Counted from the first letter of the stretch, positions 51,133-59,693 are shown. The stretch is 64,000 nucleotides of DNA from Streptomyces griseoincarnatus (GCA_014649575.1 BMTH01000007.1:248001-312000), one strand, 5' to 3'. Program-made: numbers and translations. The notes: generated from the sequence alone by a model not told the origin.

Positions 51133-52074
51133 TCAGACGTCGATGCGGGACAGGCGGCGGATGAGCAGGAAGCCGACGGCGTAGAGGGCGAAGGCGACGA
51201 GGACCGCGATCTGTCCGGCCGTCGATCCGGTCATACGCTCCAGGGCGCCGTCCTTCACCCCGTTCATCAGGAACAGCGAGCCGACGCCGAGCACGGGCAC
51301 GGCGTACGAGGTCATGCTGACCTGGGAGAGCTGGGTGCGGACCTCGCGCCGGGTCTCCTTGCGTTCCTCCAGCGTCTCGGTGAGGTTGCGCAGGGCGCTC
51401 ACCACCTGGCCGCCCGCCCGGTTGGCCAGCACCAGCGTGGTGACGAGGACGACGAGTTCGCGGGAGGGGAGCCGGTCGGACAGTTCGCCGAGGGCGTCCT
51501 CCATGGAGGCGCCCATCGCCAGCTGGTTGGCCACCTTCGCGAGTTCCTCCCCCGCCGGGGCCTCCAGCTCCTCCGCGGCGATGCCGACGGCGGTGCGCAG
51601 GGCGAGGCCCGCCTGGGTGGCGTTGGCGAGGATGCGGGCCAGCTCGGGAAGCTGGTTGATGAACCGCTCGATGCGTTTCTGCCGCTGCCAGTCGAGGAAC
51701 TGCACGGCCGCCCACACCCCGAGCAGTCCGGCGATCGGGCCGAAGAAGGGCGCGAGGGCGGCCTGCCCGGCCATCCACAGCCCGGCGACGGCGACGAGCA
51801 TCACCACGAAGAACTCGCCCGGTGTGACGTCCAGTCCGGTGGCCAGCAGGCGCAGCTCCAGCTTGCGGCCGAGACGGGTGCGGCGCAGCCGGCGGTCCAG
51901 CGTGGGGAAGCGGCGCCGGCGGCCGGACGGGAGCTCACCGGTGGCCGACAGCCGGTCCACCAGTGCCTGCCGCTGCGCCCGTCCGGCCGCGTGGACGTGC
52001 ACGCCGGCGACCGCGAGGACGCAGGCGAGCAGGGTGACCCCGGTGGTCAGCGTGATCAGGTTCTGCAGCTCCAT
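51133..52074 (-). CDS. tadB: Tad secretion inner-membrane protein TadB-like
   Basis: The 313-residue protein has an N-terminal span (LITLTTGVTLLACVLAVAGV), a basic loop, two central spans and the T2SSF domain (RFINQLPELARILANATQAG, GIAAEELEAPAGEELAKVAN, VLANRAGGQVVSALRNLTET, LEERKETRREVRTQLSQVSM). Pairs with TadC in the pilus platform. ATG at 52074 lies 11 bases after the TadA stop. Confidence 0.85.
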   Translation of the reverse strand: MELQNLITLTTGVTLLACVLAVAGVHVHAAGRAQRQALVDRLSATGELPSGRRRRFPTLDRRLRRTRLGRKLELRLLATGLDVTPGEFFVVMLVAVAGLWMAGQAALAPFFGPIAGLLGVWAAVQFLDWQRQKRIERFINQLPELARILANATQAGLALRTAVGIAAEELEAPAGEELAKVANQLAMGASMEDALGELSDRLPSRELVVLVTTLVLANRAGGQVVSALRNLTETLEERKETRREVRTQLSQVSMTSYAVPVLGVGSLFLMNGVKDGALERMTGSTAGQIAVLVAFALYAVGFLLIRRLSRIDV

Positions 52075-52085
52075 GGGGGCGGTAC

Positions 52086-53423
52086 CTACCTGGCTTCTCG
52101 GGTGGCGAGCTGGTCGGCGGAGTGGGCGATGCCGAACGCCTGCGGGACGGGCTGGCCGGCCATGTAGAGGCGGTCGGCGGTCCGCCGGGGCAGGGGGTGG
52201 TGGACGAACGAGCCGTGGACGCGGCCGTCGTGGGTCATCGGGAGCGCGTCGAAGCGGGCGACCGTGGCCAGCCGGTACGGCTCCCCGCCGTGGCTCTCCA
52301 GCAGGGCGATCTCGGTGATGCGGCGGGCGCCGTCGGCGAACCGGGTGAGCTGGACGATGACGTCGACGGCGCTGTTGATCTGGTCGTGCAGGGCGACGAA
52401 GGGGATCTCCACGTCGGACATGGAGGCGAGCGTCTGCAGCCGGGTGAGGGCGTCCTCGGCGCTGTTGGCGTGGACGGTGGCGAGGGAGCCGTCGTGGCCG
52501 GTGGACATCGCCTGGAGCATGTCCAGGGACTCGCCGCCGCGGACCTCGCCGACGACGATGCGGTCGGGGCGCATCCGCAGGGAGTTGCGGACCAGGTCGC
52601 GGATGGTGACGCGGCCCTTGCCCTCGACGTTGGGCGGGCGGGACTCCAGGCGGATGACGTGCGGCTGCTGGAGCTGGAGCTCGGCGGAGTCCTCGATGGT
52701 GATGATGCGTTCGCCCTCGGGGATCAGCCCGGACAGGGCGTTGAGGAGGGTGGTCTTGCCGGTGCCGGTGGCGCCGGACACGATGATGTTGAGGCGGGCC
52801 TGCACCAGCCCGGCCAGCAGGTACAGCATGGGCTCGTCGAGCGAGCCGAGGCCGATCAGCTCCTGGAGGGTGAAGGAGCGTGGGAAGCGGCGGATCGTGA
52901 GGACCGCGCCGGTGAGGGACAGCGGCGGGATGATGACGTTGACGCGCTCCCCGGACGGCAGCCGGGCGTCGACCATGGGGTTGGACTCGTCGACGCGGCG
53001 GTTCACGGTGGAGACGATGCGCTCGATGGTCTGCATCAGCTGGTCGTGGGAGGCGAACCGCAGCGGCAGCTGCTCCACCCGGCCGCCCCGCTCGACGAAG
53101 ACGGCGTCGGGGCCGTTCACCATGATCTCGGTGACGGACGGGTCCTCCAGCAGCGGTTCGAGGATGCCGAGGCCGAGGGCCTCGTCGACGACGCGTCGGA
53201 TCAGCTGGGAGCGTTCGACCGTCGACAGGACGGGACCCTCGCGGCTGATGATGTGGCCGAGGACGCGCTCCAGCCGGGCCCGGCGCTCGGCCGGGGACAG
53301 CGCGCTCATCTCCGCGAGGTCGATCTCCTCGAGGAGCTTGGCGCGGAAGGACGCGACGAGGTGGCCGTCCTCGCCCCGCCCGGTCCTCTCCTCGGGGGAG
53401 TTGATGCGTGCCCGCAGGCTCAT
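52086..53423 (-). CDS. tadA: Tad pilus ATPase TadA/CpaF
   Basis: The 445-residue protein is a type II/IV secretion ATPase of the CpaF group: N-terminal SQLIRRVVDEALGLGILEPL, LEDPSVTEIMVNGPDAVFV, Walker A GATGTGKT at 217-224, ITIEDSAELQL, RMRPDRIVVGEVRGGESLDM (Walker B region) and GSLATVHANSAEDALTRLQT (His box). It powers pilin export. It is followed closely by tadB and tadC. The start is the ATG at 53423. Confidence 0.92.
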   Translation of the reverse strand: MSLRARINSPEERTGRGEDGHLVASFRAKLLEEIDLAEMSALSPAERRARLERVLGHIISREGPVLSTVERSQLIRRVVDEALGLGILEPLLEDPSVTEIMVNGPDAVFVERGGRVEQLPLRFASHDQLMQTIERIVSTVNRRVDESNPMVDARLPSGERVNVIIPPLSLTGAVLTIRRFPRSFTLQELIGLGSLDEPMLYLLAGLVQARLNIIVSGATGTGKTTLLNALSGLIPEGERIITIEDSAELQLQQPHVIRLESRPPNVEGKGRVTIRDLVRNSLRMRPDRIVVGEVRGGESLDMLQAMSTGHDGSLATVHANSAEDALTRLQTLASMSDVEIPFVALHDQINSAVDVIVQLTRFADGARRITEIALLESHGGEPYRLATVARFDALPMTHDGRVHGSFVHHPLPRRTADRLYMAGQPVPQAFGIAHSADQLATREAR

Positions 53424-53489
53424 GAGTGGCTCGCTCCTCGTCGTCCTCGTCCCGTTCCTGGTTCGCCGGGCGCAACAGCGGTGGTGGGG

Positions 53490-53891
53490 TCAGTGGTCGA
53501 CGGGCATCGTGGCGCTCCTCCCCGCCGATCCGAAGTCCCAGCCGGGCACGACGGACGGGATGTCGACCCGGGCGGTGACGGTGACCTCGTCGCCGCCGCC
53601 CGACGTGCCGCAGGAGGTGCCGCCGGCCAGCCAGGAGCTGACGGCGGCCGCGCAGGCGGCCTGGGCGCCCCGGTCCAGGGAGGCGCTGCGGGCGCCCGCG
53701 CGGGCGGCGGTGCCGGCCTGCTGGGCGGTGTAGGCGATCAGGCCGAGCTGCACCCCGGCCATCGCCACGATCACCAGGATCGGCAGGAAGCCCAGGTACT
53801 CGATCGCCACCTGCCCCCGGTCACGGCGGCGGCCGTCCTCGCGTCGGTCCGGCCGGTCGGGTGCGTACGGCATGTCGGGTCGGTGGGCCAT
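53490..53891 (-). CDS. TadE-like pseudopilin 2
   Basis: The 133-residue protein has a basic leader ending in DRG, then QVAIEYLGFLPILVIVAMAG: Glu +5 and Tyr +6 follow the processing Gly as in TadE/TadF pseudopilins. The ectodomain contains TAARAGARSASLDRGAQ and three cysteines (AACAAA, TSCGTS). It starts with ATG overlapping the stop of the previous TadE by one base (TGATG). It probably primes or caps the Flp fibre. Confidence 0.82.
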   Translation of the reverse strand: MAHRPDMPYAPDRPDRREDGRRRDRGQVAIEYLGFLPILVIVAMAGVQLGLIAYTAQQAGTAARAGARSASLDRGAQAACAAAVSSWLAGGTSCGTSGGGDEVTVTARVDIPSVVPGWDFGSAGRSATMPVDH

Positions 53892-54295
53892 CAGTCCGTC
53901 TCCTCCTCGACCGCGCCCGCGTGACCGGTCACGTCGAACGGGAACGACAGGGTGCCGGGGAAGAGGATCGGCACCCTGATCCTCACGTCGGCGGTGACCA
54001 TGCCGCCGCCCGTCGCGCAGGTCACGGTGGCGCCGCTGCCCCAGGCGCCCGACAGCTTGTCCGTGCCGGCCGCCTGGCAGGCGCCCTGGCGTGCGCCGGG
54101 GGGCGCGGCGGTCCCGGCGCGGGCCGCCTCGTCGGCGGCGTTCCCGGCGAGGGTGAAGGTGTAGCCGACGAGCACGAGCTGCCACAGCACGACCAGTGTG
54201 ACGAGGATCGTCGGGGTCATGCCGAGGAACTCGACGGTCACCTGCCCCCGGTCGCGGTGCGGCCCGGTCGCCCTCGCCCGCCTGCCGCCGCTCAT
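53891..54295 (-). CDS. TadE-like pseudopilin 1
   Basis: The 134-residue protein has a basic leader ending in DRG, then QVTVEFLGMTPTILVTLVVL: Glu +5 and Phe +6 after the probable cleavage site. The ectodomain has AGNAADEAARAGTAAPPGAR and two cysteines. The ATG overlaps the CpaE stop (ATGA). Paralogue of the next gene, sharing the arrangement but not close in sequence. Confidence 0.82.
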   Translation of the reverse strand: MSGGRRARATGPHRDRGQVTVEFLGMTPTILVTLVVLWQLVLVGYTFTLAGNAADEAARAGTAAPPGARQGACQAAGTDKLSGAWGSGATVTCATGGGMVTADVRIRVPILFPGTLSFPFDVTGHAGAVEEETD

Positions 54296-55545
54296 CCCGT
54301 GCCGTCCCTGCGCCGCCGGAAGCCGGCCGCGCCCCGGTCGCCGCGCGGCCGGCCGCCCTTGTGACCGGTCTGCGGGGCCCGTACCAGGCCGAGTTCGCCG
54401 GCCAGCGCCCACATCGCCTGCTTCACGGTGCTCTTCGCCTCCAGTTCGTGCACGCGCCCGGCGTCCACCACGCCCTGGAGCTCCTTGAAGTGGGCGGGGA
54501 CCGTGGTGGCGGCGACCGCGGTGCCGGTGATCCGTGCGATGAGCGGCGGCTGGATCTCCGTGGACCGGGTGTGCCGGTTGACGACGACCGTGGTCTCCTC
54601 CGCCTTGCGGATCTGCAGCCGGTCCCACATCCGCACGGTGCGCTTGGCGCCCCGTACGGCGATGACGTCGGGGGTGGTGACCAGCAGGGCCCGGTCGGCC
54701 ATCTCCACGGCCGCCGCGCCCGCGCCGCCGAGCTGGGCGCCGCAGTCGACGACGACGACCTCGTAGCGGGAGCGCAGGGCTCCGACGATGTGGCGGGCGG
54801 CCCGGTCGGTGACCTCCTCGCCGCGTTCGCCCTCGGCGGGGGCGAGCAGCAGGGCGAGTCCGCTGTCGTGGCGGAAGACGGCGTCGGCGAGGACGCGCGG
54901 GGAGATGTCGTTGATCGCGGCGAGGTCGACCACGGACCGGCGGAACTGGACGTCCAGGTAGGAGGCGACGTCGCCGGTCTGGAGGTCCATGTCCACCAGG
55001 GCGGTGGCGCGTCCGGAGGTCTGGGCGGCGAGCGCGAGCTGCACGGCGGTGAGGGTCGCGCCGACCCCGCCCTTGGCGCCGCTGACGGTGACGACGGTGC
55101 CGCCGGCGCCGGGGACCGGGTCGCCGCCGGCGCCGAGGTGGCGCCGTACGCCGGCCGACCACTGGGCGACCGCCTGGACGCGGCTGGCGAGTTCCTCGTA
55201 GCTCAGCGGGAGGGCGGCCAGGCCGCGGGCGCCGTGGTCCATGGCGGCCTGGAAGAGGCCGGGGCTCGCGTCCGAGGTGACGAGGACGACGCCGACGGCG
55301 GGGAAGCGCAGGGCGACCTCGCGGATCAGTTCCAGCGCGGGGACGGGGCCGATCCGTTCGTGGACGACGACCACCTCGGGCAGTTCGTCCAGGGACTCGG
55401 CGGCCAGCCGGGAGAGGGTGTCGACGAGCTGCGTGGAGTCGGTCACCGGGGCCAGCGGCTCCGCGTCGGGGAGCTGGCCGATCAGGGTGGTGAGGGACCG
55501 GACCGCGTCCGCGTCACCGACTGCCGGGAGGATCCTGGTGGACAT
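54292..55545 (-). CDS. CpaE-like pilus assembly ATPase-fold protein
   Basis: The 417-residue protein has an N-terminal receiver-like domain (to about 135; ALRFPAVGVVLVTSDASPGL) and a MinD/ParA-type domain beginning GTVVTVSGAKGGVGATLTAV. The signature lysine (AKGG) is there but the P-loop lysine expected in GGVGKT is Ala (GGVGAT). ALVDMDLQTGDVASYLDV and YEVVVVDCGAQ are the A' and B motifs. Known: CpaE localises the Tad machine to a cell pole or site. The C-terminus is basic. It overlaps the first TadE-like gene and follows the CpaB gene by nine bases. Confidence 0.85.
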   Translation of the reverse strand: MSTRILPAVGDADAVRSLTTLIGQLPDAEPLAPVTDSTQLVDTLSRLAAESLDELPEVVVVHERIGPVPALELIREVALRFPAVGVVLVTSDASPGLFQAAMDHGARGLAALPLSYEELASRVQAVAQWSAGVRRHLGAGGDPVPGAGGTVVTVSGAKGGVGATLTAVQLALAAQTSGRATALVDMDLQTGDVASYLDVQFRRSVVDLAAINDISPRVLADAVFRHDSGLALLLAPAEGERGEEVTDRAARHIVGALRSRYEVVVVDCGAQLGGAGAAAVEMADRALLVTTPDVIAVRGAKRTVRMWDRLQIRKAEETTVVVNRHTRSTEIQPPLIARITGTAVAATTVPAHFKELQGVVDAGRVHELEAKSTVKQAMWALAGELGLVRAPQTGHKGGRPRGDRGAAGFRRRRDGTG

Positions 55546-55554
55546 GCGGGCCTC

Positions 55555-56259
55555 TCACTTGTCCTGCGCGAGTTCGTACGTCCGGTCCTTCTCGGGGACG
55601 CCCGTGTCGCCCCCGGGTCCGACCAGCGCGAGCCGCACCCGCTGGGCGAACGACTCGGCGTAGGTGATGCGCTGGGCGTCGAGGGGGGACAGCGCGAAGG
55701 TGATGGGGACGGCGTCGGCGGGCCCGCGGCGGTCGTCCTCGTCGGGCTGGAGGGCGGTGAGCCGGCCGACGTCGAGGACCTTGGCACCGGTGACGATGAT
55801 CTTCGACTGGTCGGGGTCGCCCTCGCGCCGCCCTTCGAAGGTGGCGTACACGTTGACCGTGGAGCCCGGGGTGATCTTGCCGGCCACGCCGGTCGCCGCG
55901 TCGATCATGATGGCGACCTCCTGCTGCCCCGGCCGGAGGGCGGGCCGGTCCACGATCATGTCGGTCTGCAGCAGTGAGCCCTTGCGCAGGGTGGTGACGG
56001 CGATCTTGCCGCGGAGGTCGTCGAGGTCGGTGACGGCGTTCTCCGACAGCCAGCGCTCGGGCATCTCGATCCGCTCGAACTGGTCGGCGCCGAGCGTGGT
56101 GTAGGGCGCGATGTCGGTCTTCAGCCGGTAGGCGGCGACCTCGGGGCCGACCTTGGAGCGCACGTCGTTGATGACGGAGAGCACGCCGGCGAACGCGCCG
56201 AGGGCGCACAGGACCGACAGGAGGATGAGTATCACGCCGCGGCGCTGACGGGAGTTCAT
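55555..56259 (-). CDS. CpaB/RcpC-like SAF-domain protein
   Basis: The 234-residue protein has one N-terminal membrane span (VILILLSVLCALGAFAGVLS) and an SAF-type domain (AYRLKTDIAPYTTLGADQFE, LDDLRGKIAVTTLRKGSLLQ) followed by the RcpC/CpaB beta domain (VAIMIDAATGVAGKITPGST, VNVYATFEGRR). In Gram-negatives CpaB works with the outer-membrane secretin; here, with no outer membrane, it may act in the wall zone. ATG at 56259. Confidence 0.85.
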   Translation of the reverse strand: MNSRQRRGVILILLSVLCALGAFAGVLSVINDVRSKVGPEVAAYRLKTDIAPYTTLGADQFERIEMPERWLSENAVTDLDDLRGKIAVTTLRKGSLLQTDMIVDRPALRPGQQEVAIMIDAATGVAGKITPGSTVNVYATFEGRREGDPDQSKIIVTGAKVLDVGRLTALQPDEDDRRGPADAVPITFALSPLDAQRITYAESFAQRVRLALVGPGGDTGVPEKDRTYELAQDK

Positions 56260-56329
56260 GAACCGTGCAACCTCGTTGGGGGGTGGCGGTCGAGCGGGAC
56301 GGTGCGGGCTCGTGCGGTGGACGGACGGG

Positions 56330-57181
56330 TCAGGTGCGTCGGGTGAGGGCCGGTCTGGCCTCGGGGGCGGGCGGGGTGGCCGAGCAGAACACGCAGCGGT
56401 CGCCGATGACGTCGATGCCGCACCAGTGGCAGGTGCCGCGCCGTACGGACGTGACCAGTTGGTAGAGCACGGACAGGTCGGGCAGGAAGGTGCAGAACTC
56501 GACGAGCTTGCCGGTGCCCCACCAGCGCCCGGACTCCGCGGGCAGCGGTGCCTCGCGCAGGCCCTGCACCTGCCAGGCGGGCGCCAGGGTGGTGGTGACC
56601 CAGTCGGGCGGGAGCTGGCCCCGGGCGACGAGCATCCAGGTGCCGAACTCGGGTCCGTCCAGCTTGGCGTCGGGGCCGAGGCGGACGAGTTGCGGCTGGG
56701 GATGGGCGAGGACGGCGAACTGGCTGCCGGGCAGCCAGGACTTGGCGTGCTGCTTGAGGTCGACGGGGACCCGGTCGAGTCGGGTGACGGAGCCCAGCAG
56801 CGCCCCGGCGTGCAGGTAGTGGGTGAGCAGCCGGCCGGCCGAGGCGAGCACGCCCGGTCCGATGTCGCAGGAGGCGAGCTGCCGTAACTGGCGGGCCAGT
56901 ACGGCCACGGCGAGCGGCGGCAGGTCGGGGCGGAACAGGGCTATCCGGTCGCTCTCCAGCAGGGAGCGCAGGGTGTGGAGCCGCCGCAGGACGGGGGCCG
57001 GGGTGGCCGGGGAGCACACGACGACGACATGGCCGTGCGCCTCGACGACGGCCTGGATCTCGGTCAGCACCTCGTCGAGCGGGCGGGTGCCGACGTCGCG
57101 CAGCACGACGGCGGGCAGGGTCCGTTCGTCCTGCGCCGGAAGCGCCATGTCGGCGCCGGTCACGGCAATGGCAGTTGGCAC
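56330..57181 (-). CDS. First Tad-locus gene, Cys4 zinc-ribbon-tailed protein, function unknown
   Basis: The 283-residue cytosolic protein has no signal or membrane segment. Its N-terminal part (VVLRDVGTRPLDEVLTEIQA, HVVVVCSPATPAPVLRRLHT) looks alpha/beta. The C-terminus has C251-x-x-C254 and C263-x-x-C266 (CHWCG ... RCVFC), a likely zinc ribbon. I recognise no family. GTG at 57181 has GGGGAG six bases upstream and is preferred to the earlier ATG. It is the promoter-proximal gene of the Tad operon, 70 bases before CpaB, so it is probably part of or a regulator of the machine. Confidence 0.6.
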   Translation of the reverse strand: MPTAIAVTGADMALPAQDERTLPAVVLRDVGTRPLDEVLTEIQAVVEAHGHVVVVCSPATPAPVLRRLHTLRSLLESDRIALFRPDLPPLAVAVLARQLRQLASCDIGPGVLASAGRLLTHYLHAGALLGSVTRLDRVPVDLKQHAKSWLPGSQFAVLAHPQPQLVRLGPDAKLDGPEFGTWMLVARGQLPPDWVTTTLAPAWQVQGLREAPLPAESGRWWGTGKLVEFCTFLPDLSVLYQLVTSVRRGTCHWCGIDVIGDRCVFCSATPPAPEARPALTRRT

Positions 57182-57499
57182 GCGCGGCTCCCCGTTCTCC
57201 CCATGCCCGTCGGTCCACCGGGTGTTACTCCGGCGCACCCTCGTGACTTCACTGCGTGACTACCTCAGCACTGTATCCGCGGGTCTGTGACCGGAGAACA
57301 GCCTTTGGGCAGCCGAACAGCAACTTCTGGTCCTCACAATGCGCCAAATCGGGGCAGGTCGATCATCTCGCCGGTCTCAATACGGCACCGACCGTGTGGG
57401 TTTGGTGCACCCGGCTTGACGCCGGACCCGCGCCGGACCCTCCGGGCCACGCTTCCCACCCGCCCGACGCCCTACGCACCCACGAGCGCCGCCGTTTCC
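57182..57499. other. Divergent promoter region Tad operon / chitinase
   Basis: No gene is seen here. The region drives the Tad-like operon leftwards and the chitinase rightwards. Several AT-richer patches occur (around 57250-57280 and 57380-57400), but no element could be assigned to the Tad direction with confidence. Confidence 0.4.
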
Positions 57500-57537
57500 G
57501 GTCTGGACCTATTGACAAGCGGATTGGTCTGGACCAC
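57500..57537 (+). promoter_or_regulatory. Chitinase promoter with two DasR-like palindromes
   Basis: Two copies of ggtctggacc (57500-57510 and 57525-57537 with flanks) flank a TTGACA -35 box at 57512-57517. The second copy, attggtctggaccacg, matches 13 of 16 positions of the DasR consensus ACTGGTCTAGACCACT as I remember it. Known: streptomycete chitinase promoters carry such direct repeats and are repressed by DasR until chitin-derived sugars appear. Regulation here is inferred from the match. Confidence 0.75.
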
Positions 57538-57601
57538 GGTGTGACGCATCAACGGTGGCCACCGTCGCTTCCCTCCCCAACTCCCCTACCGGAGGCCCCA
57601 A

Positions 57602-59308
57602 GTGGACCGCGCACCCCGTACGCCCGGACGCGGCAGACGCCCCTGGGCGGCCGCCCTCGTCTCCGCCCTGGCCCTCGCCCTCCCGCTCGCCGGAGCGGGT
57701 CAGGCGACCGCGGCCGACGTCAACAACGCGAAGAACGCCGGGTTCGAGTCGGGCCTGAGCGGCTGGACCTGCTCCGCCAACAGCGGCAGCGTCGTCTCCT
57801 CCCCCGTGCACGGCGGTGCGGCCGCGCTGAAGGCCACGCCCGCCGGTCAGGACAACGCCCGCTGTTCCCAGACGGTCGCGGTGCGGCCCAACTCCACGTA
57901 CCGGCTGACCGGATGGGTGCAGGGCGGGTACGCCTACCTGGGCGTGACCGGCACCGGCACCACGGACGTGTCCACCTGGACGCCGGACTCCTCCGCCTGG
58001 AAGCAGCTGTCGACCAGCTTCTCCACCGGCTCGAACACCACGTCTGTGACGGTGTACACCCACGGCTGGTACGGCCAGCAGCCCTACTACGTGGACGACG
58101 TGTCCGTCCTCGGCCCCGACGGGGGCGGCGGCGGTGACCCGGAGCCGACGGTCCCGGCCACCCCCGGAGGGCTCACCGTCTCCGGCACGACGGCCAGTTC
58201 GGTGACGCTGGCGTGGAACGCAGTGTCCGGCGCGACCGGCTACGCCGTCTACCGCGACGGCACCCGGGTGACCGCCGTGACCGGCACCTCGGCGACCGTG
58301 ACCGGGCTCGCGGCCGCCACGTCGTACAGCTTCCAGGTCGCGGCGACCAACGCGGCGGGCGAGTCCGCGAAGTCCACGTCGGTGTCCGTGCGCACCCGGG
58401 AGAACGGCGGCGGGGGCGGAGACCTGCCCCGGCACGCGGTGACCGGCTACTGGCAGAACTTCAACAACGGCGCGGCCGTGCAGAAGATCTCCGACGTGCC
58501 CGGCCAGTACGACATCATCGCGGTCGCCTTCGCCGACGCCACCGGCACCCCGGGCGCCGTCACCTTCAACCTGGACTCGGCGGGCCTGAACGGCTACACC
58601 GTCGACCAGTTCAAGGCGGACGTCCGCGCCAAGCAGGCGGCCGGCAAGAAGGTCATCATCTCGGTGGGCGGCGAGAAGGGCACCGTCGCGGTGAACGACT
58701 CCGCCTCCGCGACGAACTTCGCCAACTCGGTGTACGCCGTGATGCAGGAGTACGGCTTCGACGGCGTCGACATCGACCTGGAGAACGGCCTCAACGCGAC
58801 CTACATGACGCAGGCGCTGCGGGCGCTGTCCGCGAAGGCGGGTCCGTCGATGATCCTCACGATGGCACCGCAGACCATCGACATGCAGTCGACGTCCAAC
58901 TCCTACTTCCGGACGGCGCTGAACGTGAAGGACATCCTCACGGTCGTCAACATGCAGTACTACAACAGCGGTTCCATGCTGGGCTGTGACGGCAAGGTCT
59001 ACAGCCAGGGCTCGGTGGACTTCCTCACCGCGCTGGCCTGCATCCAGCTGGAGAACGGCCTCGACCCGTCCCAGGTGGGCCTCGGCCTGCCGGCCTCCAC
59101 GCGGGGCGCGGGCAGCGGCTACGTCGCACCGTCCGTGGTGAACGCCGCCCTGGACTGCCTGACCCGGGGCACCAGCTGCGGCTCGTTCAAGCCGTCGAAG
59201 ACCTACCCGGCCCTGCGCGGCGCGATGACCTGGTCCACCAACTGGGACGCCACGGCGGGCAACGCCTGGTCGAACGCGGTGGGCCCGCACGTCCACGCGC
59301 TGCCGTAA
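57602..59308 (+). CDS. Secreted GH18 chitinase with CBM and FnIII domains
   Basis: The 568-residue protein has a signal peptide (about 1-38, ending ATAAD), a carbohydrate-binding beta domain (about 40-170; AGFESGLSGWTCSANSGSVV), a fibronectin III domain (about 183-268; PATPGGLTVSGTTASSVTLA) and a GH18 catalytic domain (about 277-566) with DGVDIDLE as the DxxDxDxE motif, then MTMAPQ-like LTMAPQTIDMQ. It hydrolyses chitin outside the cell. Resembles the ChiA-type chitinases of S. coelicolor. GTG at 57602 follows GGAGG. DasR-like sites lie in its promoter and a strong terminator follows. Confidence 0.93.
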   Translation: MDRAPRTPGRGRRPWAAALVSALALALPLAGAGQATAADVNNAKNAGFESGLSGWTCSANSGSVVSSPVHGGAAALKATPAGQDNARCSQTVAVRPNSTYRLTGWVQGGYAYLGVTGTGTTDVSTWTPDSSAWKQLSTSFSTGSNTTSVTVYTHGWYGQQPYYVDDVSVLGPDGGGGGDPEPTVPATPGGLTVSGTTASSVTLAWNAVSGATGYAVYRDGTRVTAVTGTSATVTGLAAATSYSFQVAATNAAGESAKSTSVSVRTRENGGGGGDLPRHAVTGYWQNFNNGAAVQKISDVPGQYDIIAVAFADATGTPGAVTFNLDSAGLNGYTVDQFKADVRAKQAAGKKVIISVGGEKGTVAVNDSASATNFANSVYAVMQEYGFDGVDIDLENGLNATYMTQALRALSAKAGPSMILTMAPQTIDMQSTSNSYFRTALNVKDILTVVNMQYYNSGSMLGCDGKVYSQGSVDFLTALACIQLENGLDPSQVGLGLPASTRGAGSGYVAPSVVNAALDCLTRGTSCGSFKPSKTYPALRGAMTWSTNWDATAGNAWSNAVGPHVHALP

Positions 59309-59330
59309 CCGGCACGTCCCTCTCCCCCAC

Positions 59331-59376
59331 GACGGCGTCCTGCTCCGGAGCAGCTGATCCGGAGCAGGACGCCGTC
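59331..59376 (+). terminator. Chitinase terminator, 18-bp perfect stem
   Basis: GACGGCGTCCTGCTCCGG (59331-59348) and its exact complement (59359-59376) flank a ten-base loop, 22 bases after the chitinase stop. Confidence 0.85.
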
Positions 59377-59580
59377 CCCGTCACGGGCCGCCGCGCGGAA
59401 GTACGGCACCGCGGCCCCGTAGTGGGCCGTCACCACGTCCAGCGGCTCACCGCGCTCCCGGACGATCGTCGGGTAGATGCCCGCCGCGGCCAGGTCGGCC
59501 GGGGTGACGCCCTCGGTGAGTCGGGCGGGGGGGGCGTGGCGGCGAAGGCGTTGGCGGCGGCGCGGACGCGGTCGTCCTGA
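59350..59580 (-). pseudogene. Frameshifted small ORF at a poly-C tract
   Basis: On the minus strand one frame reads DDRVRAAANAFAATPP up to a run of eight C (59527-59534) and another reads ARLTEGVTPADLAAAGIYPT and IVRERGEPLDVVTAHYGAAV from that run on. Joined, they give one smooth short protein with natural codon use, so a one- or two-base slip in the C-run probably broke a gene. The 3' end merges into the chitinase terminator, so it may also have lost its natural end. I do not recognise the family. Confidence 0.4.
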
Positions 59581-59624
59581 CAGCGGCCACCGACAACGGA
59601 CCGCGCGCCGTGTCCGCCGCCCCA

Positions 59625-59654
59625 TGAAACATTTCTCCGGGTCCACCGCATCAA
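59625..59654 (+). promoter_or_regulatory. ECF-type promoter before the sigma factor gene
   Basis: TGAAAC (59625-59630) and, 18 bases later, CATCAA (59649-59654) resemble the AAC-type -35 and the -10 of ECF sigma promoters. This suggests the sigma factor activates its own gene, as is common; it is an inference from spacing and the AAC motif. Confidence 0.4.
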
Positions 59655-59693
59655 TGAGGTGAGAGCGGTTCGGGGAGCACGACGGGGGACGGA

